Source: Candidatus Contendobacter odensis Run_B_J11 (lineage in GTDB: Bacteria > Pseudomonadota > Gammaproteobacteria > Competibacterales > Competibacteraceae). Taken from it: DNA of 51,504 nucleotides. Numbering within the stretch: position 1 is the stretch's first letter; every line of letters begins with the position of its first letter. The stretch is taken from contig NZ_CBTK010000223.1 in NCBI RefSeq assembly GCF_000531125.1, forward strand, positions 1 through 51,504. The letters are read 5' to 3'. This document shows, one piece after another, positions 16,791-25,760 of this stretch. Below the pieces are notes generated by a model. It searched no databases. It was not told the origin of the DNA and saw only the letters and a list, made by a program, of their open reading frames with translations. The translations under genes and the position numbers were made by a program.

Positions 16791-18254
16791 CTACGGATCG
16801 AACAACGCCAGCGTGGCTTCGATCCGTTCCGCTCGCTGGCTGGCGCCAGGCGCGATGCGGCGTTGTTCGGCCACCCGTTCCTCACGGGTTTCGCGAGCGA
16901 TGACTTCATACAGCACCGCCTGCTTGCCCTCGCCGCGCCGCAGAATCCGGCCCAGCCGCTGTACAAATTCCCGCGCCGAGGCGCTGCCGGACAGGATCAC
17001 CCCAATCGAGGCATCCGGCACGTCCACTCCTTCATTGAGGACGTTGCTGGCAACGATGGCGGTGTAGGTACTGCTTTTGAAACCGTCGAGGATCACCTGC
17101 CGTTCCTTGATCACGGTCTGATGGGTCAGGCAGGGAATCAGAAAGCGTTGCGAAACTTCGTAGGCGGTGGCGTTATCTTCGGTGAAGATCACGGTTTTAG
17201 CGCCGGGATGGTTGGCGAGGATCAGGCCGAGTACCCGCATTTTAGCCGGGGTGGCGTGAGCAATACGGCGGGCGTCGCGGTGGGCGCGCATGGCGCGGCG
17301 ACCTTCAACGCTGCGCGCCGACAGCATCACGAAGCGGTTCCAGCCGTCCAGCGTACTCAGCGATAGCCGATTCGCCTGTAAAAAGGCGTTGCGTTCGTCC
17401 AATGCCTGCTGATAAGCGGCGCGTTCCGCCGGGGACAGGTCAACATGAATGGGCCGCACCTGAAATTCCGCTAACACGCCGCCGGCCAGTTGTTCCGGGC
17501 GTTTGCGATAGACAATGGGACCGATCAGAGCGGGAAAATCGGCATCGCGGCCATCGCCACGTTCCGGGGTCGCGGTCAATCCCAGCCGGTACGGCGCCAG
17601 CGAAAATTCGGCGATGATCCGGTAGAACTCCGATGGCAGGTGATGCGCCTCGTCGAAGATCAGCAGGCCGAAACGGTCGCCCAGCCGTTCGATATGGCGG
17701 GCGGCGGAATCATAAGTCGCAATCGTCAGCGGTTGCGGTTCGTGGTAGCCGCCGCCGATTAGACCGATCTCGTTGTCGGGGAATGCCGCCCGCAACAGCG
17801 CGTACCACTGCTGCATCAAATCCAGCGTCGGCACCATAATCAGCCCGTCACGTCGCGCCCAGCACAGCGCCAGCAATCCGACCAGGGTTTTACCGGCCCC
17901 GGTCGGCAGCACCACCACGCCGCGCCCCTTGGCCGCTTGCCACGCCGCGAGCGCCTCCTGCTGATGCGGGTAGGGCGTCATCTCCAGCGCACAGACCAGT
18001 TCCCGGCGCTGATAACGCGGCGCCTTGTTGCGGGTGAGTTCACCTTTGAGCGGACCGATGATGTCGTTGTAGCAATTGGCCGGTGCCCGGTAGGCATCGA
18101 CGCGGGGATCGTAGCAAAACCAGGTGTCCAGCCCGGCGGGCAGTTCAGCCACGCCTTCCAGCAGCAGCGTACCGCGATCAAAACGGAGCTGACGCCCGGT
18201 TTCATTGCGGTCGATCCGGTAAAGACCGGCGGTGTCCTTAGTACCGTGTTTCAC
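16791..18254 (-). CDS. XPB/SSL2-like superfamily 2 DNA helicase
   Basis: 487 residues. An N-terminal region ending in WFCYDPRVDAYRAPA leads into the helicase core: PYPHQQEAL (Q-like), Walker A VVLPTGAGKT (114-123), FDEAHHLPSEF (motif II), GLTATPERGDGRD (motif III with the RED-like region of XPB proteins), NVLNEGVDVPDASIGVIL and EFVQRLGRILRRGEGKQA (motifs V and VI). These fit the compact bacterial/archaeal XPB helicases that translocate on double-stranded DNA; archaeal relatives pair with the Bax1 nuclease, but no such gene adjoins here. Probably DNA repair or defence. The ATG at 18254 begins MKHGTKDTAGLY; an alternative start is not needed. Confidence 0.87.
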   Translation of the reverse strand: MKHGTKDTAGLYRIDRNETGRQLRFDRGTLLLEGVAELPAGLDTWFCYDPRVDAYRAPANCYNDIIGPLKGELTRNKAPRYQRRELVCALEMTPYPHQQEALAAWQAAKGRGVVVLPTGAGKTLVGLLALCWARRDGLIMVPTLDLMQQWYALLRAAFPDNEIGLIGGGYHEPQPLTIATYDSAARHIERLGDRFGLLIFDEAHHLPSEFYRIIAEFSLAPYRLGLTATPERGDGRDADFPALIGPIVYRKRPEQLAGGVLAEFQVRPIHVDLSPAERAAYQQALDERNAFLQANRLSLSTLDGWNRFVMLSARSVEGRRAMRAHRDARRIAHATPAKMRVLGLILANHPGAKTVIFTEDNATAYEVSQRFLIPCLTHQTVIKERQVILDGFKSSTYTAIVASNVLNEGVDVPDASIGVILSGSASAREFVQRLGRILRRGEGKQAVLYEVIARETREERVAEQRRIAPGASQRAERIEATLALFDP

Positions 18255-18305
18255 GAAGAGCCTAATCCGGTTGGAAATGAATCATTGTTGCATATTTTCT
18301 CAAAC

Positions 18306-18311
18306 TATAAT
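18306..18311 (+). promoter_or_regulatory. possible -10 box upstream of the channel gene
   Basis: A perfect TATAAT in the 220-bp space between the helicase gene and the channel gene, about 165 bases before the channel start. A TTGTTG 15 bases upstream is a poor and closely spaced -35 partner, so this is a weak candidate. The rest of the gap shows nothing else recognisable. Confidence 0.22.
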
Positions 18312-18474
18312 CTCGGAGGCCGGGATGGCGGTGTGAACGGTTTTCAGCAAAGGCCATCATCAAAAAAATTAGCGATTGGCTGGGGCCGGCGTATCTTGAT
18401 GCCCTTCCCTTGTCCAACTCGCTTGATGGTTGATTTGCATGATATAGAGCTAAAAGCTTAATTCCGCTCCTGAT

Positions 18475-19821
18475 ATGGCCGATTTGCCTCCATCCACGAC
18501 ATCCCCCGATGCGCCGATAGCCCGAAAAGCCGACGGGTGGCGATACTGGGGAATCCACCTCAGCCGCTTCAACCTGATGGGCGCCACCTTGATCGGCGGG
18601 TTCTGGATTCCGCTCCGGCTGGCCTTCCCGGCAGTGATCCAGTCACCCTGGGCCGATACCCTCTTCGACTACAGTATCCTGGTGTTGCTGCTGATCCCGC
18701 TGCTGGTCGCCGCGAGTGAGTTCAGACGCGCCCACCGGGGAATCATCTGGCCGCTGGCGCTGGGATTGGCCGCCCTGCCGCTGGTCAGCTTGGCCGAACC
18801 GACCCTGGGCAATACGGCCACGCTGCTTTATCTGGCCAAGCTCCCGCTGCTGCGCGGGTTCCGCGAAGCCTGGAAGCTGCGGCAACGTCTGGATGCATTG
18901 CATCCGGTAGCGGCTCGGCTTGGATCGGTTGGAGCGATGCTACCGCTGGTGATCCATCTGTTCGCCTGCGGCTGGGTCGGGCTGGGCAGCGGCTCCAGCG
19001 GCCCGCACCAAGACCTCTTGTTTGAATACGGACGAGCGGTGTACTGGACGATCACCACCTTGGCCACGGTTGGCTATGGCGACATCCACCCGCAAACCCT
19101 GCCGCAGATGATGTACGCCTGCCTGGCGATGATGGTGGGGGTCGGCTTCTTCGGCTTTATCCTGGGCAACGTGGCGACGCTGCTGTTTCGGATGGACGCC
19201 GAGCGGGAACGCTACCTGACCAAAGTGGATCGAGCTGAGGCGTTCATGCGCCATCACCAGATTCCCAAACCGTTGCGGGTCAAGGTTCGGGCTTATTACC
19301 GCTATCTGTGGGAGAGCCGCCACGGCTACGAGGATCGCACGGTGCTGGCGACCCTGCCCCCCATCCTCCGCGCCAAAATCGTCCTGGCCCTCCATGCGGA
19401 ACTTATCGACCGAGTGCCGTTTTTTCGCGGGGCCGAGCGGCGGTCGGTAGAGGCCATTGTGTTGGCCTTCAAACCCCGGGTGGCGGTGCCCGGCGAAATC
19501 CTGTTCCGGGCCGGCGAACCCGCTGATGCGCTGTATGTGATCCAACGCGGTGCGGTGGATATTCTCACCGCGACCGGCGCGGTGATCGCGACGCTGCACA
19601 GTGGGGATTTTTTCGGCGAGATGGCGCTGCTGGATCACGCTCCGCGCAACGCCACCGTTCGGGCCACCGATTATTGCGACTTGTTCGTGCTCGCCCGGGA
19701 GGCGTTCGATCCTATTCTGGATCGCTATCCCGATTTCGCCCGCCATATCCGGGCCATCGCCGCCGCACGAAACCCCCAACGTCCACCTGGCCCGACTCCC
19801 GACCCAACTCCCGCCGCCTGA
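18475..19821 (+). CDS. cyclic-nucleotide-gated potassium channel
   Basis: 448 residues in the six-helix voltage-gated-like channel layout: helices S1-S4 in about 30-150, pore helix and selectivity filter TLATVGYGD (filter TVGYGD near 198-203), S6 (MMYACLAMMVGVGFFGFILG), then a C-linker (AFMRHHQIPKPLRVKVRAYYRYLW) as in CNG/HCN channels, and a cyclic nucleotide binding domain with GEILFRAGEPADALYVIQRG and FGEMALLDHAPRNATVRA, including the phosphate-cassette arginine. Likely a K+ channel of the inner membrane gated by cAMP or cGMP, similar to MloK1 but with the long C-linker of eukaryotic channels. The cpdA-like gene nearby would degrade its ligand. Confidence 0.9.
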   Translation: MADLPPSTTSPDAPIARKADGWRYWGIHLSRFNLMGATLIGGFWIPLRLAFPAVIQSPWADTLFDYSILVLLLIPLLVAASEFRRAHRGIIWPLALGLAALPLVSLAEPTLGNTATLLYLAKLPLLRGFREAWKLRQRLDALHPVAARLGSVGAMLPLVIHLFACGWVGLGSGSSGPHQDLLFEYGRAVYWTITTLATVGYGDIHPQTLPQMMYACLAMMVGVGFFGFILGNVATLLFRMDAERERYLTKVDRAEAFMRHHQIPKPLRVKVRAYYRYLWESRHGYEDRTVLATLPPILRAKIVLALHAELIDRVPFFRGAERRSVEAIVLAFKPRVAVPGEILFRAGEPADALYVIQRGAVDILTATGAVIATLHSGDFFGEMALLDHAPRNATVRATDYCDLFVLAREAFDPILDRYPDFARHIRAIAAARNPQRPPGPTPDPTPAA

Positions 19822-19839
19822 GCGCGCTTCTCTCCTGCG

Positions 19840-20949
19840 TCATCCCGTCGCGGAAGTCGCCTTTTTGAGTCCGTCGAGCCGCACTCGAACAGTTGCGCCA
19901 TACCAGCCGGTTTCCAGCCGCTGATCTTCGCTAGCCGCCAGCGATAACGCGGCTTGATAGCAGCTCTCCGCCTCGCCCAGGGCTGCGGTCGCCAGCGCGG
20001 AAAACGGTGCAGAAAGGTCGGTAAACAACGGACCGTAATCGTTATCCACTACCGGCAAGCCCAGCGCCGCCCGCGCCCGATTCAGCGCCCAATCGCCCAG
20101 TAGCAACGGAGTTTCAAAGCGGTTGGAATCCAGCGGATGCTGGGATAGCGCGGCCTCCATTTCCGCCCAATAACCCGCCAGCGTCAACACTCGTAATGCT
20201 TCTTCGCGTGCGCCTTCGGTCGTTGCCGCCAGCACCGCCAAGGCTATTTCAACCGGCGCGGGTTCGGAAGCAGCGCAGAAAGCGTCCATAGCCCGCCGTG
20301 CCCGCCACGACAGCAACCGTGCGCGCTGGACCAGTTGCCGCTCCAAAATCGGAACCGGGCGCAGATCGGCGAGAGTTTCTGTCAGCCGTTCCAGTTCAGC
20401 AGGATCGCGGCGGCGGAAAGCGACGCGACACAGCGCCCAAAGATGGGTTGCTGCGGTCAAACGGGGATGCTCGTCGCGCCAACCGGCCCAGGCACGGGAA
20501 TGCCAGTCCCCGGCGGCGGAAAAATCGCCCCGGCGGTAGGCCAACTCGCCTTCCAGAAAATCCAGCAGCGCCGTCCATGGTTGGCGGATGTCGGCCAGAT
20601 AGCGCCGGCCCTGGTCCAGTAGCGCGCGACAAAAACGGGCTGGTTTACGCTCCAGGCTGATATGAACGATGGCGATCAGGGCGGCGAAGACATCGGCGGG
20701 ATCAGCAGTGGCGGCCCGTTCGCCAGCAGCTTGCAGCAAGGCCGCCAGCGCCAGATCGTCTTCACCAGCCTGCCGCAGGCTGTAGCCTTCCCACAGCAGC
20801 GCCCGGGTTCGCTCGCCGGTCAGATTCAGCGCTCCGGCCAGTTCCACCGCTTGGCGTTCCAATCGGGCAGCGGCGTGGTAATGACCATCGTCACGGGCTT
20901 GACGGGCTTGGGTGCGCAGTTGCGCGAGTACCCGCCGGTCGGAAGTCAT
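19840..20949 (-). CDS. hypothetical helical-repeat (TPR-like) protein
   Basis: 369 residues from the ATG at 20949; a TTG at 20973 overlapping the previous stop is an alternative. The whole protein is Ala/Leu/Arg-rich helical pairs (ARQARDDGHYHAAARLERQA, LLQAAGERAATADPADVF), consistent with a solenoid of degenerate TPR units, with no signal peptide and no catalytic motif. It follows cnoX by 20 bases on the same strand and is probably cotranscribed, so a role around protein quality control is possible but not shown. I do not recognise a named family. Confidence 0.6.
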   Translation of the reverse strand: MTSDRRVLAQLRTQARQARDDGHYHAAARLERQAVELAGALNLTGERTRALLWEGYSLRQAGEDDLALAALLQAAGERAATADPADVFAALIAIVHISLERKPARFCRALLDQGRRYLADIRQPWTALLDFLEGELAYRRGDFSAAGDWHSRAWAGWRDEHPRLTAATHLWALCRVAFRRRDPAELERLTETLADLRPVPILERQLVQRARLLSWRARRAMDAFCAASEPAPVEIALAVLAATTEGAREEALRVLTLAGYWAEMEAALSQHPLDSNRFETPLLLGDWALNRARAALGLPVVDNDYGPLFTDLSAPFSALATAALGEAESCYQAALSLAASEDQRLETGWYGATVRVRLDGLKKATSATG

Positions 20950-20969
20950 ACCGGGAGCCTGCCTGGGAA

Positions 20970-21833
20970 TCAATGCAGCAGCGAGAACATCCGCCGCCGG
21001 TAGGTGATGACCAGCGGATCTTCATTACCGAGCATCTCGAACATCGCAATCAGACCCTTGCGCCCGGCGCCCTCCTCAAACTGGGGATTGCGGCGCAGGA
21101 TGTCCATGAATTGCTCCAGAGCCGCTTCGTAATCGCCGGCCAGCACATAGCGGGCGGCCAGTTGCCGGCGCGCGGCGTAATCATCCGGCGTGGCGCGGAC
21201 CTGAACCTCCAGTGTGGCCAAATCTGGAGCGCCCTGCGCCAGATCGGAAAATTGCAAGCGCGCCAATAGACCGCTGGCCGGTTGGCGACCCTGATCTTCC
21301 GCCGGCAGGCTTTGCAGCAGCACCCGCGCTTTCTCGCCGCGATCCAGTTGTAACAGTTTTTCGGCCAGCGCGATTTTCAGTTCAACGCTGTCCGGCTCCT
21401 GTTTCAGCGCCTCGCCCAGCAGTTCAACCGCCTGTTTCTGGCGGCCCTGCTGCCACAGCGTTTCTACCTGCTCCAGAATCAGATCACCGGGTTTGGCGAG
21501 GAGCTGATCGATCAGCGCACGGTAGGCTGCTTCCGGCTGTACGCCCACCAGTTGTTCCACGATCTGCCCCTGCCACACCACCATCACCGTTGGCAGGCTG
21601 CGAACCTGGAAATGGGCAGCCAGCGCCTGCTCGGTCTCGGCGTTGACCTTGGCGAGAATGATGCCGCCCCGGTATTCCTGCGCCAGCTTGGTCAGCAGCG
21701 GAGTGAGGGTTTTACAGGGCTGACACCAGTCGGCCCAGAAATCCACCAGCACCGGCGCTCGCTGGGAATTCTCTACCACCACCGAGGCGAAATTGTGTTG
21801 ATTGACTTCAAAAACGTAGGGGGAATCAGTCAT
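20970..21833 (-). CDS. cnoX: chaperedoxin CnoX (YbbN-type)
   Basis: 287 residues from the ATG at 21833; the frame extends to 21884 but the family begins MTDSPYVFEV. An N-terminal thioredoxin domain (VLVDFWADWCQPCKTLTPLL) is fused to a C-terminal TPR domain (WQQGRQKQAVELLGEALKQEPDSVELKIALAEKLL and a last LRRNPQFEEGAGRKGLIAMFEML). E. coli CnoX has SXXC, but here WCQPC is a full CXXC, as in CnoX homologues that keep oxidoreductase activity. It protects substrates from over-oxidation and hands them to DnaK/GroEL. Part of the minus-strand run from galU. Confidence 0.88.
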   Translation of the reverse strand: MTDSPYVFEVNQHNFASVVVENSQRAPVLVDFWADWCQPCKTLTPLLTKLAQEYRGGIILAKVNAETEQALAAHFQVRSLPTVMVVWQGQIVEQLVGVQPEAAYRALIDQLLAKPGDLILEQVETLWQQGRQKQAVELLGEALKQEPDSVELKIALAEKLLQLDRGEKARVLLQSLPAEDQGRQPASGLLARLQFSDLAQGAPDLATLEVQVRATPDDYAARRQLAARYVLAGDYEAALEQFMDILRRNPQFEEGAGRKGLIAMFEMLGNEDPLVITYRRRMFSLLH

Positions 21834-21959
21834 CTTCAAGTATCCGCAAGGAAGCCGCGCCGGGCGGCAGCAAAATTTCGGCAATGGTTTGGAAGTAAGG
21901 GCGCAGGCCGGGATTTCAACGGCAGGATCGAAACGACCGCCCAGCAGCGGTCGTCTGGA

Positions 21960-22283
21960 TCAGCGCTCGAGGTATTGCAGTTTGTCGGGCTTGCCGTCCC
22001 AATCTGCGGCGTCAGGCGGTGCATCTTTCTTGGTGGTGATCACCGGCCATTGCTTGGAGAGATCGGTGTTGAGCGCCAGGAAGTGTTGCTGGTCGGCGGG
22101 TAGGTCATCTTCGGAAAAAATGGCATGGACCGGGCACTCCGGCTCACACAGGGTGCAGTCAATGCATTCGTCGGGATCGATGACCAGGAAATTCGGTCCT
22201 TCGTGGAAGCAATCCACCGGGCAGACTTCCACACAATCGGTGTATTTGCACTTGATGCAGTTCTCGGTCACGATAAAAGTCAT
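21960..22283 (-). CDS. fdxA: ferredoxin FdxA (3Fe-4S/4Fe-4S)
   Basis: 107 residues from the ATG at 22283, which gives the family start [12 protein letters not shown]. Cysteines occur as C-x2-C-x4-C-x3-C-P-x2-C ([17 protein letters not shown]) and again as [12 protein letters not shown], the 7Fe ferredoxin pattern of Azotobacter FdI and Pseudomonas FdxA, with the usual acidic C-terminal extension. It is a soluble low-potential electron carrier of the cytoplasm. It lies between yajD and cnoX on the same strand, with moderate gaps, so it probably has its own promoter. Confidence 0.93.
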   Translation of the reverse strand: MTFIVTENCIKCKYTDCVEVCPVDCFHEGPNFLVIDPDECIDCTLCEPECPVHAIFSEDDLPADQQHFLALNTDLSKQWPVITTKKDAPPDAADWDGKPDKLQYLER

Positions 22284-22349
22284 GGGCAATCCCCAAAAAG
22301 GCCGGTCATGAAGGGGCGTTATCTTAACCGCGATCCAGCGACTTGAGCA

Positions 22350-22757
22350 CTATTCTGACGTGTTCCCCTTCCCGCCGCTCAGTAGCGATCTCAGGTCGGC
22401 GAACGGGTTATGGGTGGCGCCGCCCGATTTTCGGTCCGCACGATCCATCCCGCCCCGCGCTGCCGCCGCTTCTTCATAGCGCTGATGTTCGTTATCGTGG
22501 CAGTAGAGACACAGCAATTCCCAGTTGCTGCCGTCCGGCGGGTTATAGTCATGGTCATGATTGCGATGGTGGACGGTGAGTTCCTGCAGGTTCTGACGGT
22601 TGAACTCGCGGGTGCAACGCCCGCAAAGCCACGGATAGAGTTTTAGCGCCTGCTCGCGGTAGTCGCGTTCGCGCTTTTCCCGGCTCTGCCGGGCGGCAGC
22701 AACGGTTTGATCCAGTTTGCTGCCGCCGGATGAGGGAGTTTTGGGTTTGATCGGCAT
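22350..22757 (-). CDS. yajD: YajD-family HNH nuclease
   Basis: 135 residues. A basic N-terminal part precedes a zinc-ribbon HNH motif: CGRCTREF, LTVHHRNHDHDYNPPDGSNWE and LLCLYCHDNEHQRYEE, giving two CxxC knuckles around the HH...N...H active site. The family is widespread in Gammaproteobacteria as a small chromosomal protein; its target DNA and role are unknown. It starts only six bases after glmS ends, so it is almost certainly read from the glmS transcript. Confidence 0.85.
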   Translation of the reverse strand: MPIKPKTPSSGGSKLDQTVAAARQSREKRERDYREQALKLYPWLCGRCTREFNRQNLQELTVHHRNHDHDYNPPDGSNWELLCLYCHDNEHQRYEEAAAARGGMDRADRKSGGATHNPFADLRSLLSGGKGNTSE

Positions 22758-22763
22758 CTTGGT

Positions 22764-24602
22764 TCATTCCACGGTGACGGATTTAGCCAGGTTGCGCGGC
22801 TGATCCACGTCGGTGCCTTTGAGAATGGCGACGTGATAAGCCAGCAATTGCAGCGGCACGGTAAACACAATCGGGGCGATGGATTCAGGCACCGCGCCCA
22901 GCGACAATACATGGGTGCTGACGCCGCTAAGATGGGTGTCCACCTCGCGGTCGGCGAACAGGAACAGCTCGCCGCCGCGCGCCCGCACTTCCTGAAGATT
23001 GGACAACACCTTTTCCAGCAACCCATCCTTCGGCAACACGCAGACCACCGGCATATCGGCATCCACCAGCGCCAGCGGCCCGTGCTTAAGTTCACCAGCG
23101 GGATAGGCTTCGGCGTGGATATAGGAAATTTCCTTGAGCTTGAGCGCCCCTTCCATCGCTATCGGATATTGCGGGCCGCGCCCCAGAAATAGCGCGTGAT
23201 GCTTCTCGGCAAAATGTTCAGCCAGCCGCTCGATGGCGCTGTCCAGCACCAGCGCCTCCTCCAGCACCCGTGGCAACCGTTCCAGATCCCGCACCTGCGC
23301 CGCCAGATCACTCTCGCTCAAACCGCGCCGCCGACCCAAGGCCAGCGCCAGCAAGCGCAACGCCACCAGTTGGGTAGTGAACGCCTTGGTGGACGCCACC
23401 CCGATTTCGCGACCGGCACGGGTCAGCAAAGTCAGCGCCGATTCGCGCACCAGCGAGCTTTCGGCGACGTTGCAAATGGTCAGAGTAGACAGATAGCCGC
23501 GTGCCCCGGTCGCCCGCAACGCCGCCAGGGTGTCGGCGGTTTCGCCCGACTGGGAGATGCTGACGAACAGGGTGCCCAGTGGCGTCACTCCGCGCCGGTA
23601 GCGGTATTCGCTGGCGACCTCGACGGTGCAGGGGATGCCCAGGTTTTCCAGCCAGTAGCGGGCGACCAGCCCGGCGTGATAGCTGGTACCGCAGGCGACG
23701 ATGTGGACGCCCTGCACCTGATCGAATACCGCATTCGCTTCCGGTCCGAAGCTGTCTTCCAGCAATCGGCCCTGATGCACTCGCCCTTCCAGCGTTTCGG
23801 CGACCACTGCCGGCTGCTCGAAAATTTCCTTGAGCATGAAATGGCGGTAACTGCCCTTGCCGGCGGCGGCGCCCATCTGGCCGGAATAAGACAGCTTCCG
23901 TTCGACCGGCTGGCCGCTGCGGTCGTAAATGGCGAAGCGCTCGCGCTGGATCTCGGCAATATCGCCTTCTTCCAGGAACACAAAGGTTTGGGTCACCGGT
24001 GCCAGTGCGAACACATCCGAGGCGATAAAATGCTCGCCGATGCCAATGCCCAGCACCAGCGGACTGCCGGCCCTGGCCGCGATCAGTCGTTCCGGGTCTT
24101 CGCGGCAAATGACGCCAAGACTGTAGGCACCGGTCAGTTGCGCCACGCTTTGCCGCACTGCCGCCAGCAGATCAACGCCGTTGTTTCGCAATTGCTGATC
24201 GATCAGATGCGCGACCACCTCGGTATCGGTATCGGACTCGAAGCGATAACCGGCGGCGATCAAGCTGGCCTTGAGTTCCTGATAATTCTCAATAATGCCG
24301 TTATGCACCACCGCCACCGAGTCATTGCTGAGATGCGGATGGGCGTTACGCTCGCATGGCTCGCCGTGGGTAGCCCAGCGGGTGTGGGCGATGCCGAGCG
24401 GTCCGCGCACCGGTTCCTGCTGCAAACGCTCCGCCAGCGCCTGCACCTTGCCGACGGTGCGTAGCCGGTGCAAGCGGTCATCGCGACTGTCCAGAGTGAC
24501 GATGCCTGCTGAGTCGTAGCCGCGATATTCCAGCCGCCGCAGACCTTCGAGCAGGATGGGAGTGACGTTGCGTTCAGCGATGGCGCCCACGATTCCGCAC
24601 AT
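22764..24602 (-). CDS. glmS: glutamine--fructose-6-phosphate aminotransferase (isomerizing)
   Basis: 612 residues from the ATG at 24602, so that Cys2 of [13 protein letters not shown] is the N-terminal nucleophile of the glutaminase domain; the frame runs four codons further upstream but that would bury the cysteine. Glutaminase motifs [10 protein letters not shown] and [12 protein letters not shown] are followed by two SIS domains ([55 protein letters not shown]) and the C-terminal [13 protein letters not shown] that closes the active site. It commits fructose-6-phosphate to UDP-GlcNAc for peptidoglycan and LPS. galU lies 57 bases upstream. No ribozyme-type leader fits in that gap. Confidence 0.97.
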   Translation of the reverse strand: MCGIVGAIAERNVTPILLEGLRRLEYRGYDSAGIVTLDSRDDRLHRLRTVGKVQALAERLQQEPVRGPLGIAHTRWATHGEPCERNAHPHLSNDSVAVVHNGIIENYQELKASLIAAGYRFESDTDTEVVAHLIDQQLRNNGVDLLAAVRQSVAQLTGAYSLGVICREDPERLIAARAGSPLVLGIGIGEHFIASDVFALAPVTQTFVFLEEGDIAEIQRERFAIYDRSGQPVERKLSYSGQMGAAAGKGSYRHFMLKEIFEQPAVVAETLEGRVHQGRLLEDSFGPEANAVFDQVQGVHIVACGTSYHAGLVARYWLENLGIPCTVEVASEYRYRRGVTPLGTLFVSISQSGETADTLAALRATGARGYLSTLTICNVAESSLVRESALTLLTRAGREIGVASTKAFTTQLVALRLLALALGRRRGLSESDLAAQVRDLERLPRVLEEALVLDSAIERLAEHFAEKHHALFLGRGPQYPIAMEGALKLKEISYIHAEAYPAGELKHGPLALVDADMPVVCVLPKDGLLEKVLSNLQEVRARGGELFLFADREVDTHLSGVSTHVLSLGAVPESIAPIVFTVPLQLLAYHVAILKGTDVDQPRNLAKSVTVE

Positions 24603-24659
24603 GACGATACCCAACCGGTTAGTTTAGTAAGAGAAGTATGGAGGAAAATCAGGCGGCAA

Positions 24660-25574
24660 TCAGTCTTCAGCCGGCAGACCAGCACCGCCGAGGTGCCCGG
24701 TCAGCGTTTGCAGATAGGCGCGGAACCGATCCCCGAGTTCGGGATGGCGTAGACCGTATTCAACCGTTGCCACCAGATAGCCGAGCTTACTGCCGCAATC
24801 ATGACGCCGCCCGGAAAACTCATAGGCCAGCACCTGTTCTTCGTTTAGCAGCGCGGCGATGCCGTCAGTCAACTGGATTTCGTTACCGGCCCCGCGCGGG
24901 GTGTTTTCCAGCAGATCGAAGATGCGCGAAGTCAGGATGTAGCGGCCCACTACCGCCAGATTGGAAGGTGCGTTCTCCGGCTTCGGTTTCTCGACGATGC
25001 CGTCTACATTGCTGAGTCGGGTGGCGAACGGCAGCGGATGAACGATGCCATATTTTTGGGTCTCCGACTTCGGCACCCGTTCCACGCCCAGAATCGAGCA
25101 TTGGTACTTGTTGAAATAACGGGTCATCTGGCTCAGCGCCCCGCCTTCGCTGGGGTCTTCCTCGATCAGATCATCGGCCAGAATTACTGCAAACGGTTCG
25201 TTGCCGACCACTGGCCGGGCGCACAACACCGCATGACCCAGCCCCAGCGCCTCGGCCTGCCGGACGTAGACGCATTCCACCTTGGGCGGCACGATATTGC
25301 GCACGATCTCCAGCAGATCCGCCTTGCCACGGGTTTCCAGCTCGACTTCCAGTTCGTAGGCTTTATCGAAATGGTCGGCAATAGCATTTTTGGTGCGGCC
25401 AATGATAAAAATCAGGGTTTCCACTCCCGCCGCCACCGCCTCCTCAACCCCATATTGAATCAATGGCTTATCCACGATGGGCAACATTTCCTTGGGACTG
25501 GCCTTGGTCGCCGGCAAGAACCGTGTTCCAAGACCGGCTACCGGGAATACCGCTTTGCGCACTTGCCGTTTCAC
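24660..25574 (-). CDS. galU: UTP--glucose-1-phosphate uridylyltransferase
   Basis: 304 residues from the GTG at 25574, preferred because GAGGTG lies seven bases before it and because family members start close to [20 protein letters not shown]; in-frame ATGs at 25601 and 25697 would add atypical residues. Nucleotide-binding [19 protein letters not shown], the LADDLIEE metal/substrate loop, [13 protein letters not shown] and [12 protein letters not shown] are all intact. It makes UDP-glucose for LPS, exopolysaccharide and glycogen/trehalose synthesis. It heads the minus-strand run with glmS, and is divergent from pmbA across about 185 bases. Confidence 0.95.
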   Translation of the reverse strand: MKRQVRKAVFPVAGLGTRFLPATKASPKEMLPIVDKPLIQYGVEEAVAAGVETLIFIIGRTKNAIADHFDKAYELEVELETRGKADLLEIVRNIVPPKVECVYVRQAEALGLGHAVLCARPVVGNEPFAVILADDLIEEDPSEGGALSQMTRYFNKYQCSILGVERVPKSETQKYGIVHPLPFATRLSNVDGIVEKPKPENAPSNLAVVGRYILTSRIFDLLENTPRGAGNEIQLTDGIAALLNEEQVLAYEFSGRRHDCGSKLGYLVATVEYGLRHPELGDRFRAYLQTLTGHLGGAGLPAED

Positions 25575-25760
25575 TGAGTTCACCTCGCTGATAATGAGCA
25601 TGTTGTTTCTGGATGGGACTGGTTTTGCATTGTCTGGCAACGGGATGAACCGGACAAGGGCTAATCCGCTGCTGTTGCTGCGGAGTGAGCGGTGCAATGC
25701 GCAGTTTGAATCAGGTCTAAACTATCCCACAGTCAGCGAAAGCCCTGTCAACCCTCAGCG

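Noticed and set aside
23196-24464. Long plus-strand frame opposite glmS
   Set aside because: It is antisense to a fully conserved glmS; composition is that of a G+C-rich shadow frame.
24603-24659. glmS ribozyme/riboswitch in the galU-glmS gap
   Set aside because: The gap of 57 bases is too short, and the ribozyme is typical of Gram-positive bacteria.
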